From: a virus
Reading direction: 5' to 3' (one strand)
Virus record (IMG/VR): IMGVR_UViG_3300006810_000280
Location: 1 to 28,749 of that record
DNA length: 28,749 bases
The notes beneath the pieces were generated by a model that was not told the DNA's origin, did no database searches, and saw only the letters and a list, made by a program, of their open reading frames with translations. Within the stretch, counting starts at the first letter, position 1; each line of letters opens with the position of its first letter. Made by a program: the position numbers and the translations under genes. Positions 7,181 through 15,479 of the stretch are shown one piece after another.

Positions 7181-7987
7181 TCATGAGTAGTTGCGGCCGT
7201 CTGCCAATAGGTCAATCGCGTTGGGTTCTATCACACGTTCCCACACTCCGATGTGATCGATACGGCCGTAAAAAGGATTGTTGTATCCGCCGACAAACGA
7301 TGTTTGCCCTTGATTGTAGGTGCCGGGATTTTGCGCGGCGGTTTTTGTTAGCATGGTTCCTTTGTCAAGCTGGATAAAAACCACAGCTGCACCTGATCCA
7401 GATGTGTATGCTCCAAAGGCAACATGATACCAAGTATTCATGTTAATCAGCCCGCAATCTTTTTCGACCCATTGCGGCGTCGGAAATGAGTCGTCGTAGA
7501 TTCCGAATTTCATCCGCTTTGGGTCGCCCGCTGTCGTGCAACTCTCCAACATTAACCGTGAGTTGACAGGATCGCCGCCAACCTCAGCCCCACTGCTATT
7601 CGTCCCTAAAATGTATTCCTCAGAATTCGTTGTGCCGTATGCGTAAAGCCAAAGGGCGATTGTCTTATCAACCACACCTCCAGAGCCATCCGCAAAACTG
7701 AAAATTCGCCCCGGTCCTGTCGTCGCCGGAGATGCGGTGTATACCGCGAACTGGTCCCCGTATGTCGCCCCGGCTCCAAACTCACGCGCGTCATCCATTT
7801 GACCCGTCGCTGTCGGGATGTTGCTTCCGCTCGTGACGGACATTGTATTGGTCCCTGTCACGTCGATCAGGTCGTCAGTCGCGCCGGATTCGTCGGCCTT
7901 GAACCATGCGACGTAATCCGCAAACTGGTTCCCATCCGCCGCCAAAAAAGCAGGATCAAGCAGGTTGAGGTGCGGTTTGTGAATCAT
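7181..7987 (-). CDS. LamG/concanavalin A-like lectin domain protein, putative adhesin
   Basis: The 268-residue product fits a single jelly-roll domain: an N-terminal FADYVAWFKADES (22-34) segment, core strands around KTIALWLYAYG and NTWYHVAFGAY, and a terminal strand with GRIDHIGVWERVI. This pattern (W-H-V-A and the closing D-x-x-x-V/I-W-x-R element) is typical of LamG/laminin-G-like carbohydrate-binding domains in phage receptor-binding proteins and secreted enzymes. It lies between a fibre gene and a glycosyltransferase. A GGAGG ribosome-binding site lies about 11 bases upstream of the start, one of the few strong ones here. It probably binds a glycan on the host surface, but the ligand cannot be inferred. 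Confidence 0.7.
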   Translation of the reverse strand: MIHKPHLNLLDPAFLAADGNQFADYVAWFKADESGATDDLIDVTGTNTMSVTSGSNIPTATGQMDDAREFGAGATYGDQFAVYTASPATTGPGRIFSFADGSGGVVDKTIALWLYAYGTTNSEEYILGTNSSGAEVGGDPVNSRLMLESCTTAGDPKRMKFGIYDDSFPTPQWVEKDCGLINMNTWYHVAFGAYTSGSGAAVVFIQLDKGTMLTKTAAQNPGTYNQGQTSFVGGYNNPFYGRIDHIGVWERVIEPNAIDLLADGRNYS

Positions 7988-7991
7988 GGCT

Positions 7992-9719
7992 TTAGACCTC
8001 CGTTACGAGGACCGCAATAACGCTTGCCGCCGTTGTCCCGTAGGCGGTGAGCGACAGTATCGACGTCGTGTTAGCGGACAAACTGCTCGGCGCAGTGTTG
8101 AGCCATGTCCAGCTCGGGAATGCAACCGTTCGCGCGCTCCCGTCCGTCGTGATCTTGAGCGTGACGGCCTTGCAAAAGTTCGCGGAGCTTGGCTGATTGC
8201 TCGCGGTAAACGTGGTGTTATCTGCGAGCGTCAGCGTCTGGTATTGTCCCGCGTCAAAATCAATGGCGATCGATGACGACGACGCAACCGGGATTAATGG
8301 CAACTCGTTGTCTGGGTATGCGTCCGACTTGTGAATCTCTCGGAATTCGCCGTCCGTCTCGTCGTAGACGTATTCCGCCCATCTGTAATAGTTGCCGGTC
8401 CCTCCGTCCACCTTCGGGAAGGTCGTCAGCAACGTGCCGCCCGTCGATGCGTCGTAAACCGTCACCGTCTCATCCATCGGCAACGAGGATTGAATCCGCA
8501 CCTTGACGACGTCGCCGTCAAGCGAGTTTGTCGACACGAGAGACAGCGATGCCGTAAAGTCCCCGGTCGCGTAGTTGGCTCCGGTGTCGTCGATCTCCAC
8601 AAATGCCGTATGGCAGCGAACACCGAGCGCGGGCGTTATGTTCGTGTTGCCCGCTCCTGTGATCGTGATTTGCTCGCTAGAATGACTTGGGTTGAAAACG
8701 GTTTTGAGCTTCCAAATCTTTTCGTTCGTCGAAGCTGCGTAATCGTTAGGCCGTATGATCTCGGGCGACGACTCCGCATCGGTTCCGCTCTCCAACTCGT
8801 AGACGTAAAGCTCGTTTGACACGTCGATCGCGACCTTGATGCCCGTTGCAATCGACGCCGTCTCAATGCCGTCCAGGTTCGTCGATCCGCCGCCAGTCAA
8901 CCCTGTCACCAGCGATTTGTTGTGAACGTAGGCCGCGTCCGACTCAGTCTTGGTGTAGTAGCTCGGCAGATCCACCGGCGCAAGTGCGTCGTCCGCAATG
9001 ACCTCGCCATGCACGACCGTCTTGCCTTGTAGCCGCGTAACACGGTTGCCGCTCGTGTCGGTGATCTCGACCTCAAGCCAAATGTCCGCGGTTTCCTCGC
9101 CGGCCAAGAAGTCGCGCAGCTCGTAGGTCGCGAAACTCACCTGAGATTGCCAGCCGTTCGTGATCGTCGACCACGTCTCCTTGAACACAACCGGCGATTG
9201 CGCAAGGTAGATTGATTGCACCTCTGCCGTGCTGCCATCGCCCGCGGTCAGCTCGGCGAACGCAACACCGGCGTTTGGCTCAAGCTCGTTGTCCGCAACC
9301 GCAAGCATGGCGTGCGCGCCCGTGCCGTCCCACGTCACCTTGAACGAGGGCCATGTCCCCTCAACCGTCACTGTGTCGGAAAACGGGCCAGCGTCGGAAT
9401 TGAGTGCGTTGAGCGCGGTTTGCACGGTCGACGCGTTGGCATTGTAGGCAAGTGCGGTCGTGGTGTCGGTTCCGTCCGTCAGCTTGTAGGTTCCGCCTGT
9501 CGGTTCCGCTGCCTTGTTGCCGAGCGCGAACTTGACTGTCAGCGCACCGTTGCCGCTCTCGGAGTCAAAGCTTCCCTCGCCGTCGACCAAGTAGAGCTGA
9601 ACCTGTTCCAAATCGCCGAGGCGAAATTGCGGCAACGGCGTCGGCGTCGGTGTGGTCTGGCTGCGGACGAATGCCGCTGACGGATCAACCGCGGCGGTGT
9701 TGATGTAAATGGATTTCAT
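7992..9719 (-). CDS. tail fibre / receptor-binding protein
   Basis: The 575-residue product starts with a short virion-attachment-like region with a TPTPTPLP stretch (23-30). It continues with Thr/Ser/Gly-rich beta-repeat material and contains the fibre hallmark YYTKTESDAAY (254-264), a sequence type common in trimeric tail fibres of many phages. The C-terminal 300 residues are low in charge and rich in Thr/Ser, with many predicted strands and no cysteine cluster, consistent with an extended fibre plus tip. It sits in the block after the tape measure with other adhesin-like genes. Receptor-binding is inferred from the family. The precise target is unknown. Confidence 0.75.
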   Translation of the reverse strand: MKSIYINTAAVDPSAAFVRSQTTPTPTPLPQFRLGDLEQVQLYLVDGEGSFDSESGNGALTVKFALGNKAAEPTGGTYKLTDGTDTTTALAYNANASTVQTALNALNSDAGPFSDTVTVEGTWPSFKVTWDGTGAHAMLAVADNELEPNAGVAFAELTAGDGSTAEVQSIYLAQSPVVFKETWSTITNGWQSQVSFATYELRDFLAGEETADIWLEVEITDTSGNRVTRLQGKTVVHGEVIADDALAPVDLPSYYTKTESDAAYVHNKSLVTGLTGGGSTNLDGIETASIATGIKVAIDVSNELYVYELESGTDAESSPEIIRPNDYAASTNEKIWKLKTVFNPSHSSEQITITGAGNTNITPALGVRCHTAFVEIDDTGANYATGDFTASLSLVSTNSLDGDVVKVRIQSSLPMDETVTVYDASTGGTLLTTFPKVDGGTGNYYRWAEYVYDETDGEFREIHKSDAYPDNELPLIPVASSSSIAIDFDAGQYQTLTLADNTTFTASNQPSSANFCKAVTLKITTDGSARTVAFPSWTWLNTAPSSLSANTTSILSLTAYGTTAASVIAVLVTEV

Positions 9720-9722
9720 GGT

Positions 9723-10730
9723 CTATTTTCGGCAGACGGAAACGTAAATGGATACTGGCCCGAGCGATCCGTCCGCGTTCGTTGTGGCCGTGTTTTCAAT
9801 CGTTATCTTGCCAGTGTGCGGGCCTACAATCAACTGTTCCCACGTCGTCGCGCCATCGTTTGACGCCAGCGTGTGAGTTGCGTTGACCGTGTGGAACTGA
9901 ACGTTGACGTCTTGCGTTCCTGCGCCGCTTCGGTTATCGCCGGCGAGCGTATACTTGAGGATGTATTGCCTGCCCGAGCGTAACGTGATGTCGTTTTTGG
10001 TTCTGATCCGCGCTGGAGCCCATTGGCCTTGCAATAGCGTTCCGGAAAGGTCGATGTATTTCCCGTTCCCTGGGACAGGATCAAATCCGCCAGGGCCGAG
10101 AACGTCGATGTTGTTCAAAATCACGTCCCAATTTTGCAGCGTCGAAATCGCCAGTCCTTCGGTCGGTTCGTCCTCCCAATCCTCCACAAACAGACAATTC
10201 GGATCATTGAAAAACTCGCCGCTGATAACGTATCGGTCGTGCGATTTGACTAGCTCGATTGGCTCCGTTGCTATCGCGCGCGCCCATGCGTTCGCAAGCA
10301 TTACGAGCGGCCCGCGCACGGCCCGATTGAAGATCGTTTGCCGCGGATCTCGCGGCCGCAACTGAGGCACAAACGGGAACACCTGCCCGCCGCCGCGCTC
10401 GGCTGACTCGTTCGTGAACTTGAACGCGTCCGCGCTCTTGATGACCGCGAGCCCGCGGCCGATCATTGCGCGGGCGGCATTGTAAATCTCTACGATTCGG
10501 TTCAACTGCGTCGTCGAAAGAAGTCCGCCGCGATGCATGAAGTCTGGCAGAAATGCCGGCCCGCCGCCACCGCTCTCTGCTTCTGTTGCCTCAACCTTTA
10601 TCCCCTCCGTCGACCATATCACAGAGACGCCATCGCGACCGATGAAACGCGCAATGTTGGCGTATACGTCGCGCAGCCAGTAAGCATGTGCGCGGCTGAG
10701 CGGGTTGAATGGTTGGGTGAGTGCGTTCAT
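9723..10730 (-). CDS. tail-tip/adhesin protein with duplicated N-terminal unit and carbohydrate-binding-like C terminus
   Basis: The 335-residue product has two similar N-terminal units (11-52 and 71-112, offset 60). Both carry LS, a helix with Y, then IGR, and end in a Gly-rich turn (GGGG and GGG). The C-terminal region (about 220-335) has GNGKYIDLSG, LRSGRQYILKY, TLAGDNRSG and a series of strands. This resembles galactose-binding-like jelly-roll domains such as DUF642-like sequences. The gene overlaps the upstream tail gene by ATGA and has an AAGG ribosome-binding site. A tail-tip attachment role followed by glycan binding is inferred from domain layout and position, not from a recognised family. 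Confidence 0.5.
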   Translation of the reverse strand: MNALTQPFNPLSRAHAYWLRDVYANIARFIGRDGVSVIWSTEGIKVEATEAESGGGGPAFLPDFMHRGGLLSTTQLNRIVEIYNAARAMIGRGLAVIKSADAFKFTNESAERGGGQVFPFVPQLRPRDPRQTIFNRAVRGPLVMLANAWARAIATEPIELVKSHDRYVISGEFFNDPNCLFVEDWEDEPTEGLAISTLQNWDVILNNIDVLGPGGFDPVPGNGKYIDLSGTLLQGQWAPARIRTKNDITLRSGRQYILKYTLAGDNRSGAGTQDVNVQFHTVNATHTLASNDGATTWEQLIVGPHTGKITIENTATTNADGSLGPVSIYVSVCRK

Positions 10731-11608
10731 TCCGCCTTCACGTATGGGGTTGACGCCTCGAAAATGTCGCCCTTCCAGCGAGTCAATCGAGTGTGTTCCG
10801 CGACGATCAACTCGCCGCTGGCAACCTTGCTAAGATAGTCTGTGCGCGTCGGAACTGTGGTGTCTGTGTAGGTCAGGGTTTCCGCACCTGCGGCGTCGAT
10901 GATTAGCTCGGGCTCCCATATCGGAATATCCTCGACGTTTTGAACGTTCGGCGAAATTCCGGGAATGTAATAGTCAAACGTTACCATTGCCGGCACTGCG
11001 TTTGTGCGCGGCTCGCGGCCGTCCTCGACCTTCTGCATGGTCAGGAAATAGAGGCTGTTGTTATTGGGTGCTGTGACAGGATCTGTCACAACAGTCGTGC
11101 CGCTCGTGCCGGTCAACGCAGTCCGGCGAACAACAAACGAAGTCTGAATGCCTGCGGGATACTGAATCTGCGTTGCTTTGATGACGACACGGTCGCCGAC
11201 GCTCACTGATGGATTGCTCGACACGGTGAATGTGTGGACACCGCTCGCGAGCGTGGAACCGGAAATAGTGACGAGCGGGTAAACCTGATCCGATCCAATG
11301 CCGCGGAACGTGTAGGAGATTTGCCGCGTCTCTGTGCGGCTGATCGGAATCATTGAATACTCGCGTTGGAACTGAACAATCCCGGCTCCAATGTGCTGCG
11401 TTGGCGTCTCATCGACGAGGTAGTAGGGGCTGCCGCCGATGAACTCCGAGCTCATGAAAAGTGGCGGAGTCCAACTGTCTTGCCGTTGGAAAAACGTCTG
11501 GCGAAAGGCGCGCGTCGTCACGTCGCCGGACGCGTAGAACGGCAGATAGAATTGCCGCGGTCCATTCGCGACGGGCACGGTGAAATTGCCATCGAATATG
11601 CGGCTCAT
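10727..11608 (-). CDS. tail-tip protein of unknown family, directly after the tape measure
   Basis: The 293-residue product is beta-rich, with Thr/Ser/Val alternation and few cysteines. It has a distinctive N terminus (MSRIFDGNFTV) and central repeats of strands. I recognise no family. In siphoviruses the gene directly after the tape measure usually encodes the distal tail or baseplate hub connection, so a tail-tip role is reasonable. The 882-bp gene overlaps both neighbours by ATGA. No enzymatic motif is visible. It could be a lambda gpM/gpL-like component, but this was not confirmed. Confidence 0.45.
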   Translation of the reverse strand: MSRIFDGNFTVPVANGPRQFYLPFYASGDVTTRAFRQTFFQRQDSWTPPLFMSSEFIGGSPYYLVDETPTQHIGAGIVQFQREYSMIPISRTETRQISYTFRGIGSDQVYPLVTISGSTLASGVHTFTVSSNPSVSVGDRVVIKATQIQYPAGIQTSFVVRRTALTGTSGTTVVTDPVTAPNNNSLYFLTMQKVEDGREPRTNAVPAMVTFDYYIPGISPNVQNVEDIPIWEPELIIDAAGAETLTYTDTTVPTRTDYLSKVASGELIVAEHTRLTRWKGDIFEASTPYVKAE

Positions 11609-12978
11609 TGGTTCAGTTGTTGGACAGCCTCGCGCATTGTTCGCACTTGCTGGTTCAGGTCTTGCAACTCGGAGTTTGACTGCGTTACGGCATCCTCAAG
11701 CGCAGCCATCGGCCTCTGTTCGCCCGTCGTCAATTCTGACAAATGAGAGCGCATTTGCCGCGCGGTTGCAAACGCATCCTGAGACGGCTGAAACAATCCA
11801 AGCTCTGCAAGTCTGCGTCCCTCTTGCTCGTGAGCGCGGGCCAACCTCGCCCGCTGTGTCTGGCGCACAAGGTTTGTCAGATTGATACCGCTGCCGGCGT
11901 CTATCAATCGCTGGATCGCGTCGGCTTCCTGATGCCTGCCAGATCGGCGCAGCGCAGCGACACGCGCAGCGCGGTTGCGGTTGATCGCGACATGCTCGCG
12001 GAGGTTCTGCGCGATGTTCCGGTCAGCGAGTCCGTCAAGGTCTGTTCTGGACTGATCCTCCCGCGCGTTGGCGAGTCTGCGTCGCGCGTCGGCTTGCCGT
12101 TTCATTAGGTCGACTTTTTGACGCTCAAGCGCAACCTGCTTTTCCGCTTCTTGGGTCGTCATCTCGGAAATTCTGCGCATTTCGTCGGCGGTGTTTTTCG
12201 CGTCAACTTGCGCGTTGGCGATGTCTCGCGCTGCGTCAAAGCCGATGCCTGTTGACATGGCTCCCATCAATGCGTATCCGCGCTCAAGCGCGTCTATAAA
12301 CGATCCAAGCTTTTGAGCCACAAACCCTAAAGCTTGAGTACCAAAGGCTTTGAGTTTGTTGGACAGTCGGTTGATTGCAACCAACGCTTTTTGCTCAGTA
12401 ACGACGCCAAGACGCTCTGCTTCGGCGACCATTTCACGCATGCCGTCAGATCCGTTTTGAAGCAACGTCACAAGGGCCGCGCCCTCGGAATCGAACGCTT
12501 GGAACGCGAGTCTCAACCGCTCTTGTTGACTGTCTGCATTCCTGACGGCGTCCGCGTAATCTGCCAGCACGTCGGTCGTGTCGCGCATGTTCCCGTTGTT
12601 GTCTCGGAGTTGGATTCCAAGCTCTTCCATCGTCTTGGCAAGCACGCCTTGCCCTCGCGCTGCCTCGCCAATTCGACGAGTGAAACGTTGTAATGCCATG
12701 TTTGACGCGTTGACGCTGACGCCGTTTTGCTGCGCTGCATGATTCCATGCCTGCAAAAAATCGGTGGAGACTCCAAGCTTTCGCGATGTGTCGATCAGCT
12801 TGTCGGCGAAGTCTGTTACCGATCGCCCAAGCGTCGCGAGTCCAAAGCCAATGCCAAAAAAACCAAGGCTGGACTGCATCGCAGCCTTGAACTTGCCCAT
12901 GCCGGTCTTTGCCTTTGACAGCCCGCGCATAAACGGCGTCACGTTGAGCCCTAGAACTGCTTTGGCGTGCTCTGTCAT
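11605..12978 (-). CDS. phage tail tape measure protein
   Basis: The 457-residue product begins with a typical tape-measure N terminus (NVTPFMRGLSKAKTGMGKFKAAM, about 12-34, shown here only as position and type). A hydrophobic segment with LGFFGIGFGLATLG follows (about 38-51), and the rest is mostly helical, with Ala/Arg/Glu-rich coiled-coil stretches. Such proteins fix tail length and are threaded through the tube. At about 1.5 A per residue, 457 residues imply a tail near 70 nm, short for a siphovirus. The last residues are also coiled-coil. It follows the chaperone-like genes, the usual place for tape measures. Confidence 0.85.
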   Translation of the reverse strand: MTEHAKAVLGLNVTPFMRGLSKAKTGMGKFKAAMQSSLGFFGIGFGLATLGRSVTDFADKLIDTSRKLGVSTDFLQAWNHAAQQNGVSVNASNMALQRFTRRIGEAARGQGVLAKTMEELGIQLRDNNGNMRDTTDVLADYADAVRNADSQQERLRLAFQAFDSEGAALVTLLQNGSDGMREMVAEAERLGVVTEQKALVAINRLSNKLKAFGTQALGFVAQKLGSFIDALERGYALMGAMSTGIGFDAARDIANAQVDAKNTADEMRRISEMTTQEAEKQVALERQKVDLMKRQADARRRLANAREDQSRTDLDGLADRNIAQNLREHVAINRNRAARVAALRRSGRHQEADAIQRLIDAGSGINLTNLVRQTQRARLARAHEQEGRRLAELGLFQPSQDAFATARQMRSHLSELTTGEQRPMAALEDAVTQSNSELQDLNQQVRTMREAVQQLNQ

Positions 12979-13244
12979 TGCGCCCCCCGTTCGTCAGCGC
13001 GACCCCATAGCCGCGTGCGCAGCAGTCGCGCCGTCGCAGCGATCGCCCGCTCTAGCCGCGTTGCTATGCGCTCCCGTTGCGTGTATCCGAGTCGCCAGTG
13101 ATACGCGAGCCAGTTGTCGGTTGCGTATGGGCAATCAGCGATCCGGCCACCGACGCACCAGTCAGCCGCGCCCCAACGCTCGGCCTCTTGGGCAAGCTCT
13201 GCGCTTGGGATTTCGTCAATCAACATGGACTCAGTTTCTCGCAT
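12975..13244 (-). CDS. small RMF/CrpP-fold-like protein overlapping the chaperone gene
   Basis: The reading frame remains open upstream to 13538 inside the previous gene, but I chose the ATG at 13244. It has a good Shine-Dalgarno (AAGGA, 8-nt spacing) and overlaps the previous gene by 14 bp. The 89-residue product contains CVGGRIADCPYATDNW (30-45) and HWRLGYTQRERI (49-60). A Gly-rich helix turn, then CPY, then W-x-x-G-Y resembles ribosome modulation factor and CrpP-fold proteins (RMF has CPY and a WLGGW-type end). RMF dimerises 70S ribosomes in starving cells; whether this homologue acts on ribosomes is unknown. It could instead be the second half of a frameshifted tail chaperone pair (+1 shift). 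Confidence 0.45.
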   Translation of the reverse strand: MRETESMLIDEIPSAELAQEAERWGAADWCVGGRIADCPYATDNWLAYHWRLGYTQRERIATRLERAIAATARLLRTRLWGRADERGAQ

Positions 13245-13806
13245 TTTTGTTTTCCTTCTCCAGCCAGCGCGCGCGGACCTTGTCGGACGGATTGAAAAAG
13301 ACTGCCTTACCATCGTGGCGGCGTCGGATTTCGCGCTCAAGCTGGAACGTAACACGCAACGGGAGCTCAAGAACAGTGTCAATTTCCCATCCGTATTCCG
13401 ACGCAAGCAAGTCGCACTGCCGCGACACCCACGATGTGTTATCAACCCGGAACACACTCCCGTCAGACTGCCCAGGCGCGTCCGCGAACTGCTCAAATAC
13501 CCAAGCTTCCAAGCTCTCCGCAACGGCGTCGACGCCATGCCTGAAAAACGCCCACGCGCATCGCAGTTGATGCGCTACGCGCGACGTTCCGGCCGGCGAC
13601 ACAACCCATAGATACAACTCCAGCGTCTCCGCGTTCGGCTCGATCTCCGCGCCTAGCTGCGACAACAGCGCAGTATGGCGAACGGTCAGCGGGTCGACGC
13701 GGATGCCGGCGACGAACTCGGGGACGCGAATAAACGCAGCCTCTCGCGTTCGCGCCTCGGCTTCGACGGCCTCACGATACCCCGGTATGCAGTCCGGGAG
13801 ATTCAT
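13231..13806 (-). CDS. putative tail assembly chaperone
   Basis: The 191-residue product has a compact helical/beta N-terminal half and a charged C-terminal tail (KVRARWLEKENKNARN). It lies between the tube candidate and the tape measure, where almost all siphoviruses encode a tail assembly chaperone (gpG/GT in lambda) that binds the tape measure. No sequence motif confirms this. The downstream 89-aa frame overlaps its end, as in the well-known frameshift arrangement, but in the +1 register (equivalent to -2 rather than -1). The stretch CAAAAAT at the overlap is A-rich and would allow a +1 slip of a Lys codon. The gene start lacks a Shine-Dalgarno motif. Confidence 0.45.
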   Translation of the reverse strand: MNLPDCIPGYREAVEAEARTREAAFIRVPEFVAGIRVDPLTVRHTALLSQLGAEIEPNAETLELYLWVVSPAGTSRVAHQLRCAWAFFRHGVDAVAESLEAWVFEQFADAPGQSDGSVFRVDNTSWVSRQCDLLASEYGWEIDTVLELPLRVTFQLEREIRRRHDGKAVFFNPSDKVRARWLEKENKNARN

Positions 13807-13809
13807 GAC

Positions 13810-14172
13810 TCAGTTGTATTTTTTGCGGAACTCGATGTTGCACTTCTTTTCCCCGTCTTTCGTTTCGGGCTGGCTGACGCTGGAAACGATGAACGTCTCG
13901 CTGCCGATGGTCGCGTCGAACGTGACGGCGAACTCTTCGCCGAGCACGGGCGCGTCTGTGCTGGCGATCATCTGGAGCTGCGCGGAGCCGGTCACGAATC
14001 CCGCAACCAAGACTTGCCCGGACGGTTCGCCGATTTCGTCGGTTTGCTCAATGACGTTGGTCGGTCGCGAGACTTCAATGTTGTCGGCAACGAACGTGTC
14101 GCCCGTGCTCGCCGGAATTTGGACGGTTCGCGATCCGTATTGAACGCTTCCGTCGTTGCTTACTGCTGCCAT
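13810..14172 (-). CDS. putative major tail tube protein
   Basis: The 120-residue product is beta-rich, with alternating hydrophobic strands around GSRTVQIPAST, SGQVLVAGFV and GEEFAVTFDATIG, ending in a basic tail (FRKKYN). The absence of Cys other than one near the C terminus, and the position between tail terminator and chaperone candidates, fit a tail tube subunit. It is shorter than most tail tube proteins (about 140-250 aa). A clear ribosome-binding site (AAAGGAA) precedes the start, suggesting high expression, as expected for a tube protein. The alternative is another beta-structured virion protein. Confidence 0.45.
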   Translation of the reverse strand: MAAVSNDGSVQYGSRTVQIPASTGDTFVADNIEVSRPTNVIEQTDEIGEPSGQVLVAGFVTGSAQLQMIASTDAPVLGEEFAVTFDATIGSETFIVSSVSQPETKDGEKKCNIEFRKKYN

Positions 14173-14205
14173 TTTTGTTCCTTTCGGTTTTGGGTTTTGA
14201 TCGGT

Positions 14206-14682
14206 TTACGCTGCTGCCGGCCACGAGTCGTTAGCGATGTCCACGACGCCGGAAAATTGCATTGCTGATTGGTCAAGCAGGTCGTCTTCCTGCAGCTCAG
14301 GAGTGCTTTGCGAATGATGTATTTCCGCAACTTTGTGATACGTCAACGCGCCGTTGATGTTGCTACTGTATTGCGCGATTACGTTGTGGATCTTGGCTCT
14401 GTAATCACGGTGTGTTGTCACGTCGTCGTTGCGGTTCGTGACGACGCGCAGAGCTAAATCGAAATTGAATGACGCATCCCGCGCCAGTCCGTCGTTGTCC
14501 ACGTAGAGCCGGCCCGTCGCCTCGCCAAGCGACACCTGCACGTCAACGTATGGCGCGGTTTTGGTGTCCGTCGCCCGCGCTGCGTAGTTGGTGACAGACT
14601 GCGCCGTAAACAGCGTCGACACCGCCGATTCAAGCGCGGTTGCGATCTGGTAGAGCGTGGGATAGTCTGGAGCTTGTGGCAT
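14206..14682 (-). CDS. putative tail terminator/completion protein
   Basis: The 158-residue product has a helical N terminus (YPTLYQIATALESAV, 7-21), a beta core with APYVDVQVSLG and FNFDLALRVV, and a C-terminal FSGVVDIANDSWPA segment. Size, fold pattern and position resemble gpU-type tail terminators or head-tail joining proteins of siphoviruses. These cap the tube and attach it to the head. No Shine-Dalgarno is visible before the start. I infer the role from position and general pattern only. Confidence 0.5.
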   Translation of the reverse strand: MPQAPDYPTLYQIATALESAVSTLFTAQSVTNYAARATDTKTAPYVDVQVSLGEATGRLYVDNDGLARDASFNFDLALRVVTNRNDDVTTHRDYRAKIHNVIAQYSSNINGALTYHKVAEIHHSQSTPELQEDDLLDQSAMQFSGVVDIANDSWPAAA

Positions 14683-14684
14683 GG

Positions 14685-15479
14685 CTATGATGTGCGACGA
14701 GCGCGGGAGCGAACCCGCATCCCTATTGCAATGTCTTTGGCGTAACCGGAATTGATTAGCCGGATCTTGCGTTTGATCGCTGAAAGCCTGATCCGCAAAA
14801 CGTCACGCATGAATTGATTGAGCTCTGATGCACCTCGGGCAGAGTTGGTCATGATCGCGGTCACTGCATTTGTTCCAGCTCCGCGGAGTTGCGACGTTCC
14901 ACGCGCGCCGGCCTCGTGACGACGTGATACCCATTTGGGAACTTTTCCTTGAAACTGCCTGACCGCAGGAATCCAGCCCGCTTTCAATCGCCCGACGTTC
15001 TGTTGCTTGCGCTTAATGTATCGCGCGCGCACTCGCTCCGGAACGACGACGCGCTTGTTCTCGATCCATCGCCCGCCGCCAGTAGTTCTCGCGCGGCTCT
15101 GGATTCTGCCGCGCCGGTCGCGTTGGCTGTTGTGGTATTCCTCAAGCCTGTCGTCCGTCAATTGTGCTCGATGCCATTCGATCGACGGCTCTTCGGTGTC
15201 GCCCGTGAACAGCTTGATATTGTCGCCGCTTCCGCCGTTCTCGTTCATGGCGTGACGGATCAAGCTTTCAGGCGCGCCGGCAATGATCTTCTTGATGTCG
15301 CGCTCGACTGCCTTGCGTCCCTGGCCTTGGGTTTTGGGAGGCGTGCGGCGCATGGCCTGCTCAGCAAACAAGCGGCTTTCAACTCTGACAATCGTGTCAG
15401 CGTCCTTGCCTGCCGCAATCGCCAAGTCTGCAAGCGTGCGGTTTAGCTCGGACGTGTCCATTGAGTAGGTGAGGCTCAT
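14685..15479 (-). CDS. putative tail completion / minor tail protein (HK97 gp10-like position)
   Basis: The 264-residue product is very basic. It has a helical N terminus (SELNRTLADLAIAAGKDADT, about 10-29), RTPPKTQG (45-52) and a long Arg/Lys-rich middle and C terminus. The start of the protein and the R-T-P-x-x-T-G turn look like HK97 gp10-like or phage virion morphogenesis proteins that complete the head-tail interface. It is longer than those families (usually about 130-160 aa), with an extra basic C-terminal region that could contact DNA. The gene overlaps the BppU-like gene by ATGA. Confidence 0.45.
   Translation of the reverse strand: MSLTYSMDTSELNRTLADLAIAAGKDADTIVRVESRLFAEQAMRRTPPKTQGQGRKAVERDIKKIIAGAPESLIRHAMNENGGSGDNIKLFTGDTEEPSIEWHRAQLTDDRLEEYHNSQRDRRGRIQSRARTTGGGRWIENKRVVVPERVRARYIKRKQQNVGRLKAGWIPAVRQFQGKVPKWVSRRHEAGARGTSQLRGAGTNAVTAIMTNSARGASELNQFMRDVLRIRLSAIKRKIRLINSGYAKDIAIGMRVRSRARRTS

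Noticed and set aside
13245-13538. Upstream part of the 187-codon frame as an independent protein start
   Set aside because: The part before 13244 overlaps the chaperone gene, is Arg/Ser-rich and lacks conserved features. Only the downstream 89 aa look real.
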